From: an uncultured Acetatifactor sp.
GTDB lineage: Bacteria; Bacillota; Clostridia; Lachnospirales; Lachnospiraceae
DNA length: 64,000 nt
Assembly: GCA_910578185.1 (NCBI GenBank)
Contig: CAJTPN010000014.1
Span: forward strand, 1-64,000
Reading direction: 5' to 3'
The notes under the pieces were generated by a model. The model saw only the letters and a program-made list of their open reading frames with translations. It was not told the DNA's origin and did not search any database. The first letter of the stretch is position 1, and each line of letters opens with the position of its first letter. Both the position numbers and the translations under genes were made by a program. Shown here one piece after another: positions 33,307 through 42,955 of the stretch.

Positions 33307-35898
33307 ATGAACATACAAAAATTTACACAAAAATCCATGCAGGCGGTAGAAGGCTGCGAAAAGCTGGCCTATGAGTATGGGAACCAGGAGATCGAACAGG
33401 AACATCTGCTCTACAGTCTGCTTACCGTAGAAGACAGCCTGATTCTGAAGCTGATTGAGAAGATGGAAATCCAGAAGGAGCATTTTGTAAAACGGGCGGA
33501 ACAGGCTGTGGCCAGGCGCACCAAGGTGCAGGGCGGTAAGGTTTACGTGGGCGCGGACTTAAACAAGGTTTTGATCAGTGCGGAAGATGAGGCCAAGCAG
33601 CTGGGAGATGAGTATGTTTCCGTAGAACATTTGTTTTTGGCCATGCTTAAGAATCCAAATCGGGAACTGGGGCTGATCTGGAAGGAGTACGGGATTACCA
33701 GGGAGCGTTTCCTGCAGGCCCTTTCCACGGTTCGAGGCAATCAGAGGGTGGTAAGCGACAATCCGGAGGCAACTTATGACACACTGGAAAAGTATGGGCA
33801 GGAACTGGTGGAGAAGGCCAGAAATCAGAAACTGGATCCGGTGATTGGCAGGGACAGCGAAATCAGAAACATTATCCGTATTCTTTCCCGAAAGACCAAA
33901 AATAATCCTGTGTTGATCGGGGAGCCCGGCGTGGGCAAGACGGCGGTGGTGGAAGGATTGGCACAGCGTATTGTCAGGGGAGACGTCCCACAGGGCTTGA
34001 AAGACAAAAAGATTTTTGCACTGGATATGGGCGCTTTGGTGGCAGGCGCCAAGTACCGTGGGGAATTTGAGGAACGTCTGAAGGCCGTTTTGGAGGATGT
34101 AAAGAACAGCGACGGGCAGATCATACTGTTTATTGACGAACTGCATACCATTGTGGGCGCAGGTAAGACCGACGGAGCGCTGGATGCGGGCAATATGCTG
34201 AAACCCATGCTGGCACGGGGGGAATTGCATTGTATCGGCGCCACTACTTTGGATGAATACAGGAAGTATATTGAAAAGGACCCTGCGCTGGAGCGGCGCT
34301 TTCAGCCTGTTATGGTGGAAGAACCCACCGTGGAGGATACTATTTCCATTCTGCGGGGACTGAAAGAGCGATATGAGGTTTACCATGGGGTTAAGATCAT
34401 GGATAACGCGCTTGTCAGTGCGGCAGTTCTGTCCAATCGCTATATATCGGACAGGTTTCTGCCGGATAAGGCAATCGACCTGGTGGATGAGGCGTGCGCG
34501 CTGATCAAGACTGAGCTGGACAGTATGCCTACGGAACTGGATGAGATGCAGCGCAAGATCATGCAGATGGAGATAGAAGAAGCGGCTCTGAAAAAGGAGG
34601 ATGACCGACTTAGCCGGGACAGACTGGCAGATCTGCAAAAGGAACTGGCGGAACACAAAGAGCAGTTTGCCTCTGGAAAGGCACAGTGGGATAACGAAAA
34701 AGCTTCCGTGGATAAGCTTTCAAAGCTTCGGGAGGAGATTGATACAGTTAACAGTGAGATACAGATCGCTCAGATGGAGGGGAATCTGGAGAAGGCCGCA
34801 GAGTTGAGTTACGGCAGGCTGCCCGCTCTGAAAAAGCAGTTGGAGCAGGAAGAGCAGGCAGGAGCGGCTGGACTTTCCCTGGTGCGGGAGAAGGTATCGG
34901 ATGAAGAAATTGCCAGAATTATATCCAGATGGACGGGAATTCCGGTGACGAAGCTGACGGAGAGTGAGCGCAACAAGACACTGCACCTGGACGAGGAGCT
35001 TCACAGGAGAGTAATCGGTCAGGATGAGGGAGTCACAAAGGTAACGGAAGCAATTATTCGTTCCAAGGCAGGGATCAAGGATCCTACTAAACCTATTGGC
35101 TCATTCCTGTTCCTGGGGCCTACCGGTGTGGGCAAGACGGAGTTGGCAAAATCTCTGGCAGCGGCGCTGTTTGACGATGAAAACAATATGGTGCGCATTG
35201 ATATGAGCGAGTACATGGAAAAGTATTCTGTTTCCAGACTGATTGGAGCACCTCCCGGTTATGTAGGGTACGAGGAAGGCGGTCAGCTCACGGAGGCGGT
35301 GCGCCGGAAACCTTACAGTGTGGTGTTGTTCGATGAGATCGAAAAGGCGCATCCCGATGTATTTAATGTGCTGCTGCAGGTACTGGATGACGGAAGGATC
35401 ACGGATTCCCAGGGCAGGACGGTGGACTTTAAAAATACCATATTGATCATGACGTCGAATATCGGTGCAGCTTATCTGTTGGAGGGAATCGGTACCGATG
35501 GTCTGATTGAACCTGCCGCAGAGGCACAGGTGATGAATGAACTGCGCGGGCATTTCCGCCCCGAATTTCTGAACAGGCTGGATGAGACGATTCTGTTTAA
35601 GCCCCTGACAAAGGAAAATATAGGGGGCATTGTGGATTTGATCATCGGTGATCTGAACAGTCGGCTTTCGGACAGAGATTTGAATCTGGAGCTGAGCGAC
35701 GAGGCAAAACAGTTTATTGTGGACAATGCCTATGATCCTGTCTATGGCGCCCGGCCGTTAAAGAGGTATATCCAAAAGTATGTGGAGACCCTGACGGCGA
35801 AATTAATTTTGGCAGATGGGGTGCGGACGGGGGATACCGTAAGGATCACGGTGGTGGACGGAGCGCTGGCTGCTGTGGTAAAAGACAATTTGCAATAA
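33307..35898 (+). CDS. clpB: ATP-dependent disaggregase ClpB
   Basis: An 863-residue Hsp100 chaperone that extracts proteins from aggregates together with DnaK. The N-terminal Clp repeats (about 1-145) precede the first AAA+ module (GEPGVGKTAVV, FIDELHTIVGAG), a coiled-coil middle domain at about 400-525 that marks ClpB rather than ClpA/ClpC, and the second AAA+ module (GPTGVGKTELAKSL, LFDEIEKAHPDV, GARPLKRYIQ). Length is normal. ATG 33307 has AGGAGGT 7 nt upstream. Monocistronic by its own promoter and terminator. Confidence 0.97.
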   Translation: MNIQKFTQKSMQAVEGCEKLAYEYGNQEIEQEHLLYSLLTVEDSLILKLIEKMEIQKEHFVKRAEQAVARRTKVQGGKVYVGADLNKVLISAEDEAKQLGDEYVSVEHLFLAMLKNPNRELGLIWKEYGITRERFLQALSTVRGNQRVVSDNPEATYDTLEKYGQELVEKARNQKLDPVIGRDSEIRNIIRILSRKTKNNPVLIGEPGVGKTAVVEGLAQRIVRGDVPQGLKDKKIFALDMGALVAGAKYRGEFEERLKAVLEDVKNSDGQIILFIDELHTIVGAGKTDGALDAGNMLKPMLARGELHCIGATTLDEYRKYIEKDPALERRFQPVMVEEPTVEDTISILRGLKERYEVYHGVKIMDNALVSAAVLSNRYISDRFLPDKAIDLVDEACALIKTELDSMPTELDEMQRKIMQMEIEEAALKKEDDRLSRDRLADLQKELAEHKEQFASGKAQWDNEKASVDKLSKLREEIDTVNSEIQIAQMEGNLEKAAELSYGRLPALKKQLEQEEQAGAAGLSLVREKVSDEEIARIISRWTGIPVTKLTESERNKTLHLDEELHRRVIGQDEGVTKVTEAIIRSKAGIKDPTKPIGSFLFLGPTGVGKTELAKSLAAALFDDENNMVRIDMSEYMEKYSVSRLIGAPPGYVGYEEGGQLTEAVRRKPYSVVLFDEIEKAHPDVFNVLLQVLDDGRITDSQGRTVDFKNTILIMTSNIGAAYLLEGIGTDGLIEPAAEAQVMNELRGHFRPEFLNRLDETILFKPLTKENIGGIVDLIIGDLNSRLSDRDLNLELSDEAKQFIVDNAYDPVYGARPLKRYIQKYVETLTAKLILADGVRTGDTVRITVVDGALAAVVKDNLQ

Positions 35899-35909
35899 GC
35901 TTTTAAGAT

Positions 35910-35952
35910 TCCTGCAGGGGGTTTGTAAATTTTACCTTCTGCAGGATTTTTT
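35910..35952 (+). terminator. Intrinsic terminator after clpB
   Basis: 8-bp stem TCCTGCAG / CTGCAGGA with a 21-nt loop, followed by six T. Confidence 0.8.
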
Positions 35953-36197
35953 GACGCAGGTTATTTTTTAATATTTCTTAAGAAGTTCCGAAAGAAATTT
36001 AAAAGGCTTGAAAACTCATTGAAAACAGGCTTAAATAAGACATTTTAACCGTATAGCATGGTCTACTTTTTAAGTTTTATTCATTACATCTTAAGAAATA
36101 TAAAAAAATTGCTTCATAAATTCCTAAACAGTTCTCTTTATAATAAAATGGATAAATACAGATCAGACGTCATCTGAAAACAGATAAGGAGAATACA
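35953..36197 (+). promoter_or_regulatory. AT-rich upstream region of the LCP gene
   Basis: A perfect TATAAT (36139-36144) lies 54 bp before the LCP start, but no good -35 box is at the right distance. CTTAAGAA occurs twice (35977-35984 and 36090-36097). This pattern suggests activator-dependent transcription. The regulator is unknown. Confidence 0.4.
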
Positions 36198-37256
36198 ATG
36201 AATACGAAACAGAAAATGAAAATTGCATTATGCGTCGTTGAGGTGATTGTGATTGTGGCGATGCTGACGGTTCTATACCTGGTGATGAGCAGCACCAGCG
36301 AGGGGCCTAAGGTACACCCGCTGAATCCCGCAGAGCTTGAGATACATGAGGAAGTAAAACAGCAAAAAGATGAAGGCGGCGCAATGCAGGGGTATATGAA
36401 TATCGCGCTTTTCGGCGTGGATGCGGAGACGGACAGTCAGCTTTATCAGGGCAGCCGCAGCGACAGCATTATGATCGCCAGTATCAATCTTGACACGGGA
36501 GATATAAAATTAGTCAGCGTATTCCGGGATACATATTTAAATCTCGGCACGGACAAATATTGGAAATGTAATGCGGCATATAACGACGGCGGAGCGCAGC
36601 AGGCCGTAAAAATGCTCAATATGAATCTGGATATGGACATTACGGATTTTGTGACTGTCGGTTACAAGGGACTGAGAAATGTGATTGACGGAGTGGGAGG
36701 CGTATGGATTGATGTGGACAGCGAAGAGTTGAAGCATATCAATAATTATCAGATTGGCGTCTCCAATGTATTGAAATGTGAGTATACACCGGTGACGGAA
36801 CCCGGATATCAGTTGTTGGACGGTTTGCAGGCAGCTGCTTATTGCCGTATTCGTCAGGTGGGAAATTTTGATTACCAGCGTACCGCCCGCCAGAGGGAAG
36901 TGATTAAAGCGATTGAGGAACAGGCGAAAACATTGGATCTTGCCACATTGACCAAGGTGTTTAATGACAGTATCGGTGATATTTATACCAGTCTTGACGC
37001 AAAGGATATTTTAAATCTGATTGGAAATATTGCAAATTACAGAATTGTGGACGAAGGCGGCTTCCCCAGAGAGGATATGCGTACCTCCAGAAATATGGGA
37101 GCAAAGGGAGATTGTGTAATCCCTCTTGACCTGGAGTCCAATGTGGTTTGGCTGCATCAGTTCCTGTTTGACGATGAGGATTATACGGTGACCGACAGTG
37201 TAAAGGAATACGGAGAGAAAATAAAAGAGGAAGCTGCGCCGTATCTTGCGCCGTAA
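36198..37256 (+). CDS. LytR-CpsA-Psr (LCP) family wall-polymer transferase
   Basis: A 352-residue membrane-anchored protein: one N-terminal helix (about 9-31), then the LCP domain outside the cell. Conserved features are GVD near residue 75, the RSDSIMIASIN segment with catalytic-site Arg/Asp, SVFRDTYLNL, NAAYNDGGAQ and a C-terminal RTARQREVIKAI stretch. LCP enzymes attach teichoic acids or capsule to peptidoglycan from undecaprenyl-linked precursors. AAGGAG lies 8 nt before the ATG. It is transcribed alone. Confidence 0.9.
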   Translation: MNTKQKMKIALCVVEVIVIVAMLTVLYLVMSSTSEGPKVHPLNPAELEIHEEVKQQKDEGGAMQGYMNIALFGVDAETDSQLYQGSRSDSIMIASINLDTGDIKLVSVFRDTYLNLGTDKYWKCNAAYNDGGAQQAVKMLNMNLDMDITDFVTVGYKGLRNVIDGVGGVWIDVDSEELKHINNYQIGVSNVLKCEYTPVTEPGYQLLDGLQAAAYCRIRQVGNFDYQRTARQREVIKAIEEQAKTLDLATLTKVFNDSIGDIYTSLDAKDILNLIGNIANYRIVDEGGFPREDMRTSRNMGAKGDCVIPLDLESNVVWLHQFLFDDEDYTVTDSVKEYGEKIKEEAAPYLAP

Positions 37257-37292
37257 AGTTTATTCCTGTTGGCAATGGTGGAAAATGATAAG

Positions 37293-37318
37293 GGAGGATC
37301 TTTGGATCCTCCTTTTTT
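37293..37318 (+). terminator. Intrinsic terminator after the LCP gene
   Basis: 8-bp stem GGAGGATC / GATCCTCC with loop TTTG and six T. Confidence 0.92.
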
Positions 37319-37346
37319 ACGATCTTTTTTTGAGGAGGGTATTCTT

Positions 37347-37400
37347 GTGAAAAGAATTTTGTTTTTGGCTTGTGTATGTCTTAATTGTCTGGTAAGATAA
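37347..37400 (+). CDS. Possible 17-residue peptide
   Basis: GTG 37347 has GAGGAGG 8 nt upstream and opens a frame for MKRILFLACVCLNCLVR before TAA. The peptide is basic then hydrophobic with three Cys. It lies in the gap before the DUF4250 gene. Only the strong ribosome site supports it, and no promoter separates it clearly from the preceding terminator. Confidence 0.25.
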   Translation: MKRILFLACVCLNCLVR

Positions 37401-37487
37401 GAACAGAATAGGTAATGAAAATACCTTTTTGTGATAGTACACAGAGGAGATAAACAATCAGAAATAAGGACAGGTAGGTTAAAAGAA

Positions 37488-37661
37488 ATGTTGCCAAAAG
37501 ATCCGGAGATACTTTTTGGTTTTATCAATATGAAACTGCGGGATTTTTATCATAGTCTTGAGGAACTCTGCGAGGATTTGAACGTGGAGAGACAGGATAT
37601 TATGGACAGGCTTGGGGAAGCCGGATATCATTACAACAAGGAGAAAAACCGGTTTGAGTGA
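37488..37661 (+). CDS. DUF4250 family small protein
   Basis: A 57-residue protein (MLPKDPEILFGFINMKLRDF...) matching DUF4250, a small uncharacterised family of Clostridia. ATG 37488 follows AGGT about 8 nt upstream; the longer frame from 37431 lacks a site. A promoter-like TTGTGT-17-TAAGAT lies near 37370-37398. Its stop overlaps the start of the next gene by 8 nt, implying translational coupling. Confidence 0.75.
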   Translation: MLPKDPEILFGFINMKLRDFYHSLEELCEDLNVERQDIMDRLGEAGYHYNKEKNRFE

Positions 37662-38913
37662 CAGAGTGGTAAACAGAAAGGGACTTCGCTGTCGTATTTG
37701 CACCGGCTGCGGTTTATGTCCAGGGATTGTACCCGTAGGCGCCGGGAACGGAGAAGATGGGATCGGAGGACTTTATATACTCGACAGGGATGCGCTTCTG
37801 GGTGAAAAACGCCCCTTTCCTGAGGGCGGGGGGCGGCTGGCTGTGGTGGATCTGGGAACCACTACCATCGCCATGTTGTTATATGACAGGGATGGAAGCG
37901 TGACGGACAGGTATGTGGCTGTCAATCCGCAGACGCGGTATGGGGCCGATGTGCTTTCCAGGATCAGAGCGGCTCAAAATGTGGAGTGTGCCAAAGAGAT
38001 GCGGCGCCAGGTGGATGATGTCCTTGCGCATGGTTTTAGACGTTTTCAGAAGCATCTTGCAGAGGGGGAACGACTGCAGGCCGTATTGGCTGCAAATACG
38101 GTTATGACCTATCTGCTGATGGGGTGGGATGCGAACGAACTGGGATGTGCGCCTTTTAATGCTTCCAACCTGGGGCCTGGGGAGTTTTTTCTGGAAGATA
38201 CGCAAGTTTTTGTAATGCCCGGTATGTCGGCTTTTGTGGGGGGAGATATCGTGGCGGGGGTTTACGCCTGTGGTATGTCGGAACAGGAGGAACTTACATT
38301 GCTTGTGGATCTTGGGACAAACGGAGAGCTGGTGCTGGGAAACGCCAGGAAGAGAATTGCATGCGCCACTGCGGCGGGTCCTGCTTTTGAGGGCGGAGTA
38401 AACAAAGGGATCTGGGGGGCGGATATGGTCAGCTTTTTGGCGTCGCTGCGCCGGGAAGGAATTTTGGACGAAACGGGATTATTGGAGCCGGATTTCTTTG
38501 AGAAGGGGGTACGGGTCGGCAATGTGCTTGTGACCCAGGAGGCTGTCCGCAGTATACAGCTTGCAAAAGGCGCCCTTGCGGCCGGAATCAGGATTCTTCT
38601 CAAACGATATGACATTAGTGCGGAACAGGTGGACCGGGTGGTGCTGGCTGGGGGGTTCGGTTATTATTTAAATCCGGAGGATGCGGCAGAAATCGGGCTT
38701 TTGCCACAGGCTATGACAAAGAAAGCCATTACAGGCGGAAATACGGCTCTGTCAGGCGCGCTGCTGGCGGGAAGGGCGTTGTTGGCCGGGGAGAAGGGAG
38801 AAATGACTCAAAAACTGCAGGGAATCACAGAGGGAACGGAGGTTATAAATCTGGCGCTGGAGCCGGATTTTCAGGAACATTATTTAGATTCTATGGAATT
38901 AAATAAAAATTAA
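37654..38913 (+). CDS. ASKHA-domain ATPase related to corrinoid-protein activators (RACo-like)
   Basis: A 419-residue protein. The best start is TTG 37654, with AAGGAG 9 nt upstream and overlapping the previous stop. The N-terminus has CRICTGCGLC, a CxxCxxCxxC iron-sulfur motif, instead of the [2Fe-2S] ferredoxin domain of full-length RACo/RamA-type activators (about 550-650 residues). The rest is a DUF4445-like ASKHA fold: VVDLGTTTIAML, LVDLGTNGELVLG, ATAAGPAFEGG and LAGGFGYYLN. Family members use ATP to drive reduction of Co(II) corrinoid proteins. No corrinoid protein or methyltransferase gene is in the window, so its client is unknown. Confidence 0.82.
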   Translation: MSDRVVNRKGLRCRICTGCGLCPGIVPVGAGNGEDGIGGLYILDRDALLGEKRPFPEGGGRLAVVDLGTTTIAMLLYDRDGSVTDRYVAVNPQTRYGADVLSRIRAAQNVECAKEMRRQVDDVLAHGFRRFQKHLAEGERLQAVLAANTVMTYLLMGWDANELGCAPFNASNLGPGEFFLEDTQVFVMPGMSAFVGGDIVAGVYACGMSEQEELTLLVDLGTNGELVLGNARKRIACATAAGPAFEGGVNKGIWGADMVSFLASLRREGILDETGLLEPDFFEKGVRVGNVLVTQEAVRSIQLAKGALAAGIRILLKRYDISAEQVDRVVLAGGFGYYLNPEDAAEIGLLPQAMTKKAITGGNTALSGALLAGRALLAGEKGEMTQKLQGITEGTEVINLALEPDFQEHYLDSMELNKN

Positions 38914-38931
38914 TAATATTGTCATTTTCTA

Positions 38932-38960
38932 TTGGTAAAAAAAGAAAAATGGTGTATAAT
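38932..38960 (+). promoter_or_regulatory. Promoter of the second chemoreceptor gene
   Basis: TTGGTA (38932-38937), 17-bp spacer, perfect TATAAT (38955-38960). It places transcription start near 38967 and excludes the in-frame start at 38932. Confidence 0.75.
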
Positions 38961-39009
38961 TTGTATAGGTTGCAGTATTAGAAAATGCGATGGCGGAGGG
39001 AGATTAATT

Positions 39010-41073
39010 ATGGGTAACAAAGCGAAGGGACATTTGATCTTCAGTATACGAAATAAGATTATCCTGTGTTTTTTTGTTCCGATTGTATTTATGGTTGTGA
39101 TCGGTGTATCCGCATATCAGAAGTCGGCTGAAGGACTTAACGATAAGTTTGCGGCATCGACGATTCAGACGATTAAAATGGCATCTGAATATGTGGACAT
39201 GGCATGTTCTTTTATTGAGACCGAGGGGGTTAAGTATGCGTTTGACGGGGATCTTGCCAGGTATTATATCGGCCTGCTGCAGGACAGCAGCATGGACAGG
39301 GCTACGCTGGTCAACAGTACAAGGTCTTCCATGAATACTACGCAGACATCGAACAAGTTTGTCAGTAATATACATATTATAACCAAACCGGGAATCAATA
39401 TGATTTCAACCTATGGCAATTCGGCTTCTCTGGACGGTATATTGCAGAATCATCTTTCGGAGGTGCTTTCCGGAGACGGGAAGCTTGCGGATTGGATTGA
39501 TTCCCACACTGCCTTGGACGAAGCGCTGACGATGGGGCAGAATAATTATATTATTGCATATCAGCTTCTGTCCCAGACCAGGAGCGCATGCGTTATCGTG
39601 GACATCAAGCCGGAGACCATTATGGAATTTATTGATGGGCTTGACTTGGGAGATGGCAGCATTATTGGATTTGTCACAATAAACGGTCGGGAAATTATCA
39701 GCGAAAAGCTTGGAGAAGGCAAGGAGAGCATTCTTCAGGAGGGAAGTACGGTTTTCTTTGGTCAGCCCTTTTTCCCCAGTGAGGAGACAGAGGCGCTGGA
39801 CGGCGTAGAGAAGGTGGATTTCCAGGGCGAGGAATATCAGTTTGTGTACAGCAAGAGTTCCAAAACCGGCGCCATTATCTGTGCGCTGGTTCCAATGGAA
39901 TTGATTACGGCACAGGCGGAAGAGATTAAGTTAATGACTGTAGGCCTGGTGGTTCTTGCCAGCATTATTGTGGTTGTGGTGGGACTTCTGATTGTGTTCA
40001 GTATCCAGAATAACATGAAGAGAATATCCAGGAAATTCGGCGAGGTAGCCAAAGGTGATCTGACCGTGCAGGTGTCCGCAAAGGGAAGGGACGAATTCAG
40101 AGGACTGGCGGCTTCGGCCAACAATATGATCGTAAATACCAAGAGTCTGGTACATAAGGTTACGGGCGCAACGGGGCAGTTGGAACAGTCTTCCCGGGAA
40201 GTAGAGGAAGTATCCGGTATTATCAGCAATTATTCGGAGGATATCACTCAGGCTATCGACGAGATTAACGAGGGCATGAGCAGACAGTCCGAACATGCCC
40301 AGGAATGTGTGACAAAGACAGACATTCTCTCAAGCGAAATCCAGGAAGTCAGCCGGGTGGTGGAAGAAGTTGAAAAGCTGGTGGACGAAACGGAAGAAAT
40401 GATTAATCACGGCATGGAAATCGTACATTTGTTGGGAGACAGGGCAAGGGAAACCACATCCATTACCAGAAAGGTGGGCGATAGCATAGACTCTCTGCGT
40501 GAGGAGTCGGCTATCATAGATACCTTTGTAGGTACGATTACCGAGATTTCCGAGCAGACCAATCTGTTGTCGCTGAATGCTTCCATTGAGGCGGCAAGAG
40601 CAGGCGACGCAGGGAGAGGGTTTGCCGTTGTGGCGGAGGAAATCCGCAAGCTTGCTGACGATTCCGCCAAGGCTGCAGGGGAAATTCGGACCAATGTGGA
40701 ACATATTACCGCGCAGACTTTAAACAGTGTGGAGAGCGCGAAAAATGCGCAGAATATGGTTGCCGCTCAGACAGAGGCAGTGGAACAGGTGGTAAATGTA
40801 TTCCTGAGAATGCAGAAGCAGATGGGAATGCTGATCGAAGGATTGAAGGCTATTGTAGACAGTACGGAAAAAGCGGATCACGAGCGGAAGTTTACAGTGG
40901 ATGCAGTGAAGAATATATCCGATATTATTGAGGAGACCGCCAACAGCGCGGAGGTGGTAAGGGATGTGGCCAATAAGCTGTTGGAAAGCGTTCAGAATTT
41001 GAACGAGACGGCGGACTCTCTGGGAGAAAACATGGAAGAACTGAAAACGGAAATCTCTGTGTTTAAGATTTAA
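39010..41073 (+). CDS. Methyl-accepting chemotaxis protein with large extracellular sensor
   Basis: A 687-residue chemoreceptor. ATG 39010 follows GGAGGGAGATTAATT. TM1 is at about residues 17-38, the external sensor at about 40-300 (Cache-like by size, ligand unknown), TM2 at about 303-328, then HAMP and the signalling coiled coil. The hairpin tip TNLLSLNASIEAARAGDAG is at about 517-535. Its sensor differs entirely from that of the receptor at 3930, so the two should detect different cues. It is transcribed alone. Confidence 0.93.
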   Translation: MGNKAKGHLIFSIRNKIILCFFVPIVFMVVIGVSAYQKSAEGLNDKFAASTIQTIKMASEYVDMACSFIETEGVKYAFDGDLARYYIGLLQDSSMDRATLVNSTRSSMNTTQTSNKFVSNIHIITKPGINMISTYGNSASLDGILQNHLSEVLSGDGKLADWIDSHTALDEALTMGQNNYIIAYQLLSQTRSACVIVDIKPETIMEFIDGLDLGDGSIIGFVTINGREIISEKLGEGKESILQEGSTVFFGQPFFPSEETEALDGVEKVDFQGEEYQFVYSKSSKTGAIICALVPMELITAQAEEIKLMTVGLVVLASIIVVVVGLLIVFSIQNNMKRISRKFGEVAKGDLTVQVSAKGRDEFRGLAASANNMIVNTKSLVHKVTGATGQLEQSSREVEEVSGIISNYSEDITQAIDEINEGMSRQSEHAQECVTKTDILSSEIQEVSRVVEEVEKLVDETEEMINHGMEIVHLLGDRARETTSITRKVGDSIDSLREESAIIDTFVGTITEISEQTNLLSLNASIEAARAGDAGRGFAVVAEEIRKLADDSAKAAGEIRTNVEHITAQTLNSVESAKNAQNMVAAQTEAVEQVVNVFLRMQKQMGMLIEGLKAIVDSTEKADHERKFTVDAVKNISDIIEETANSAEVVRDVANKLLESVQNLNETADSLGENMEELKTEISVFKI

Positions 41074-41100
41074 GTTCTATATACATGAAGCTGTAATAAT

Positions 41101-41134
41101 GGCGCCGGACAGTGGCTTTCCACCGCCCGGCGCC
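41101..41134 (+). terminator. Probable terminator after the second chemoreceptor gene
   Basis: GC-rich stem GGCGCCGG / CCGGCGCC with inner GTGG / CCAC pairing and loop CTTT; the following sequence is only moderately T-rich. Confidence 0.6.
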
Positions 41135-41222
41135 GTTTATGAAATTTTAACGTCTTTGTTATGACGGAAAAATCAAAGCGTTGAAAAGAAAAATGTGTTG
41201 AGAAGATTGGACGGGTGAAGAT

Positions 41223-42941
41223 ATGAAACAGCTGGTTTTGCGATATTTGAAACCATATTATGGGCGGATGGGAGTGGGCTTCCTGATTAAATTTCTGGGT
41301 ACAATTATGGATCTGTGTATTCCGTATATTTTGGCGTACATTATAGATACCGTCATTCCGGCTAAAAACCGCACCGCAGTCATGACTTGGGGGCTTTTGA
41401 TGATAGGCTGTTCTCTTTTGGCAGTGACTTTTAATATTGTTGCCAATCGAATGGCGTCAAAAGTTGCCGGTGATGCAACGGAAGAAATACGGCATGATTT
41501 GTTTTATCGAATTTTGCATCTTTCCAATGGGCAGACAGATTCCTTTACAAAGCCCTCCCTGATTTCCAGGATGACATCGGATACCTATAACGTGCATCAG
41601 ATGCTTGGACGGATACAGAGGCTGGGGGTGCGAGCGCCCATCCTGTTGATTGGAGGAGTTTTTGTTACCTTTACGCTGGATCCTTACATGGCGTGTGTGC
41701 TCTTGGCAACTTTGCCATTGTTGGGATTTATCACAATATCGGTTTCGAAGCGCAGTATTCCAATGTATGGCGAACTACAGGAAGCCAATGACCGCTTTGT
41801 GCGGATGGTGCGGGAAGATATTGCGGGAATCCGTGTGATTAAGGCATTATCAAAGACGGATTTCGAGACGGATAAGTTCCAGACGATCAACAAAGAAGTG
41901 GTGGAGCGGGAACGGAAGAACGGTATGGTTATGGCGGTAATCAATCCCTCCATGAATATATTGCTGAATTTGGGGCTGGTGGGCGTCATTATTGTAGGGG
42001 CATACCGGGTGAACGCGGGAACTTCCGAGGTGGGTAAGATTTTGGCATTCACAACATATTTTACAATCATACTAAATGCGATGCTGTCTATTTCCAAGAT
42101 GTTTACCGTGTTGTCCAAAGCCATTGCGTCTGGCGACCGAATCTGGCAGGTTCTGGAATGCGGGGAAGATATGCAGGTGATTGAAGAAGATTGCGCAGAC
42201 ATGGGGGCAGATATGGAGGAAATCTGCTTTGACCATGTGACCTTCTCTTATCTCAAAGGCGGAGAGCCGGTAATTAAAGATCTGGACTTTCATATTAAGA
42301 AGGGGGAAACACTTGGCATAATCGGGGAGATCGGTTCCGGGAAATCCACCATTGTCAATCTGCTGATGCGTATGTATGATGTGGATCAGGGATGTGTCCG
42401 CATAGCAGGAAGAGATGTGCGAAGCTATCAGCCGGATGCATTGAAGGCAAAATTTGGTGTAGTATTTCAAAACGACACTATATTTGAGGATTCCATAGCT
42501 GGAAATGTAACCTTGGGCAGAGAGATGAGCGAAGAGCAGATTCAGGAGGCTCTGTTATATGCCAGGGCCAGCGAGTTTGTGGAGAATAGAGCGGGCAAGG
42601 AAGCGGAGGCGCTGAATATAAAGGGGGCGAACTTGAGCGGTGGCCAAAAACAGCGGGTTTTGATCGCCCGCGCCATGGCTTCAAGGCCGGAAATATTGAT
42701 TCTGGACGATTCTTCCAGTGCCCTGGATTATCGTACAGACGCACAGCTGCGAAAGGGAATCAAAGAACATTTTCCCGACACCACGTTGGTGATTATCGCA
42801 CAGAGAGTTAGCTCTATACGTAATGCGGATCATATCCTGGTGTTGGAGGACGGTATTCCCATAGGCTACGGCACCCATGAGGAGCTGATGGAAAGCTGCA
42901 GCGTATACAGCGAGATCAGCAAGACCCAGACCGGGCAGTAA
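41223..42941 (+). CDS. ABC exporter half-transporter with degenerate ATP site
   Basis: A 572-residue exporter subunit: six membrane helices then an ATPase domain with Walker A GEIGSGKST (about 366-374), Q-loop FQNDTIF and signature LSGGQKQR. The catalytic Glu after Walker B is replaced by Asp (LILDDSSSALD) and the switch His by Gln (IIAQRVSS). These are the substitutions of the non-catalytic half of heterodimeric exporters such as TM287/288. The partner gene follows. The start has GGGTGAAG upstream. The substrate is not predictable. Confidence 0.9.
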   Translation: MKQLVLRYLKPYYGRMGVGFLIKFLGTIMDLCIPYILAYIIDTVIPAKNRTAVMTWGLLMIGCSLLAVTFNIVANRMASKVAGDATEEIRHDLFYRILHLSNGQTDSFTKPSLISRMTSDTYNVHQMLGRIQRLGVRAPILLIGGVFVTFTLDPYMACVLLATLPLLGFITISVSKRSIPMYGELQEANDRFVRMVREDIAGIRVIKALSKTDFETDKFQTINKEVVERERKNGMVMAVINPSMNILLNLGLVGVIIVGAYRVNAGTSEVGKILAFTTYFTIILNAMLSISKMFTVLSKAIASGDRIWQVLECGEDMQVIEEDCADMGADMEEICFDHVTFSYLKGGEPVIKDLDFHIKKGETLGIIGEIGSGKSTIVNLLMRMYDVDQGCVRIAGRDVRSYQPDALKAKFGVVFQNDTIFEDSIAGNVTLGREMSEEQIQEALLYARASEFVENRAGKEAEALNIKGANLSGGQKQRVLIARAMASRPEILILDDSSSALDYRTDAQLRKGIKEHFPDTTLVIIAQRVSSIRNADHILVLEDGIPIGYGTHEELMESCSVYSEISKTQTGQ

Positions 42942-42955
42942 TAAGATATTGTCTG

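Noticed and set aside
33128..33310. 60-codon frame in the clpB leader
   Set aside because: It begins inside the promoter region at a TTG without a ribosome site and overlaps the clpB start.
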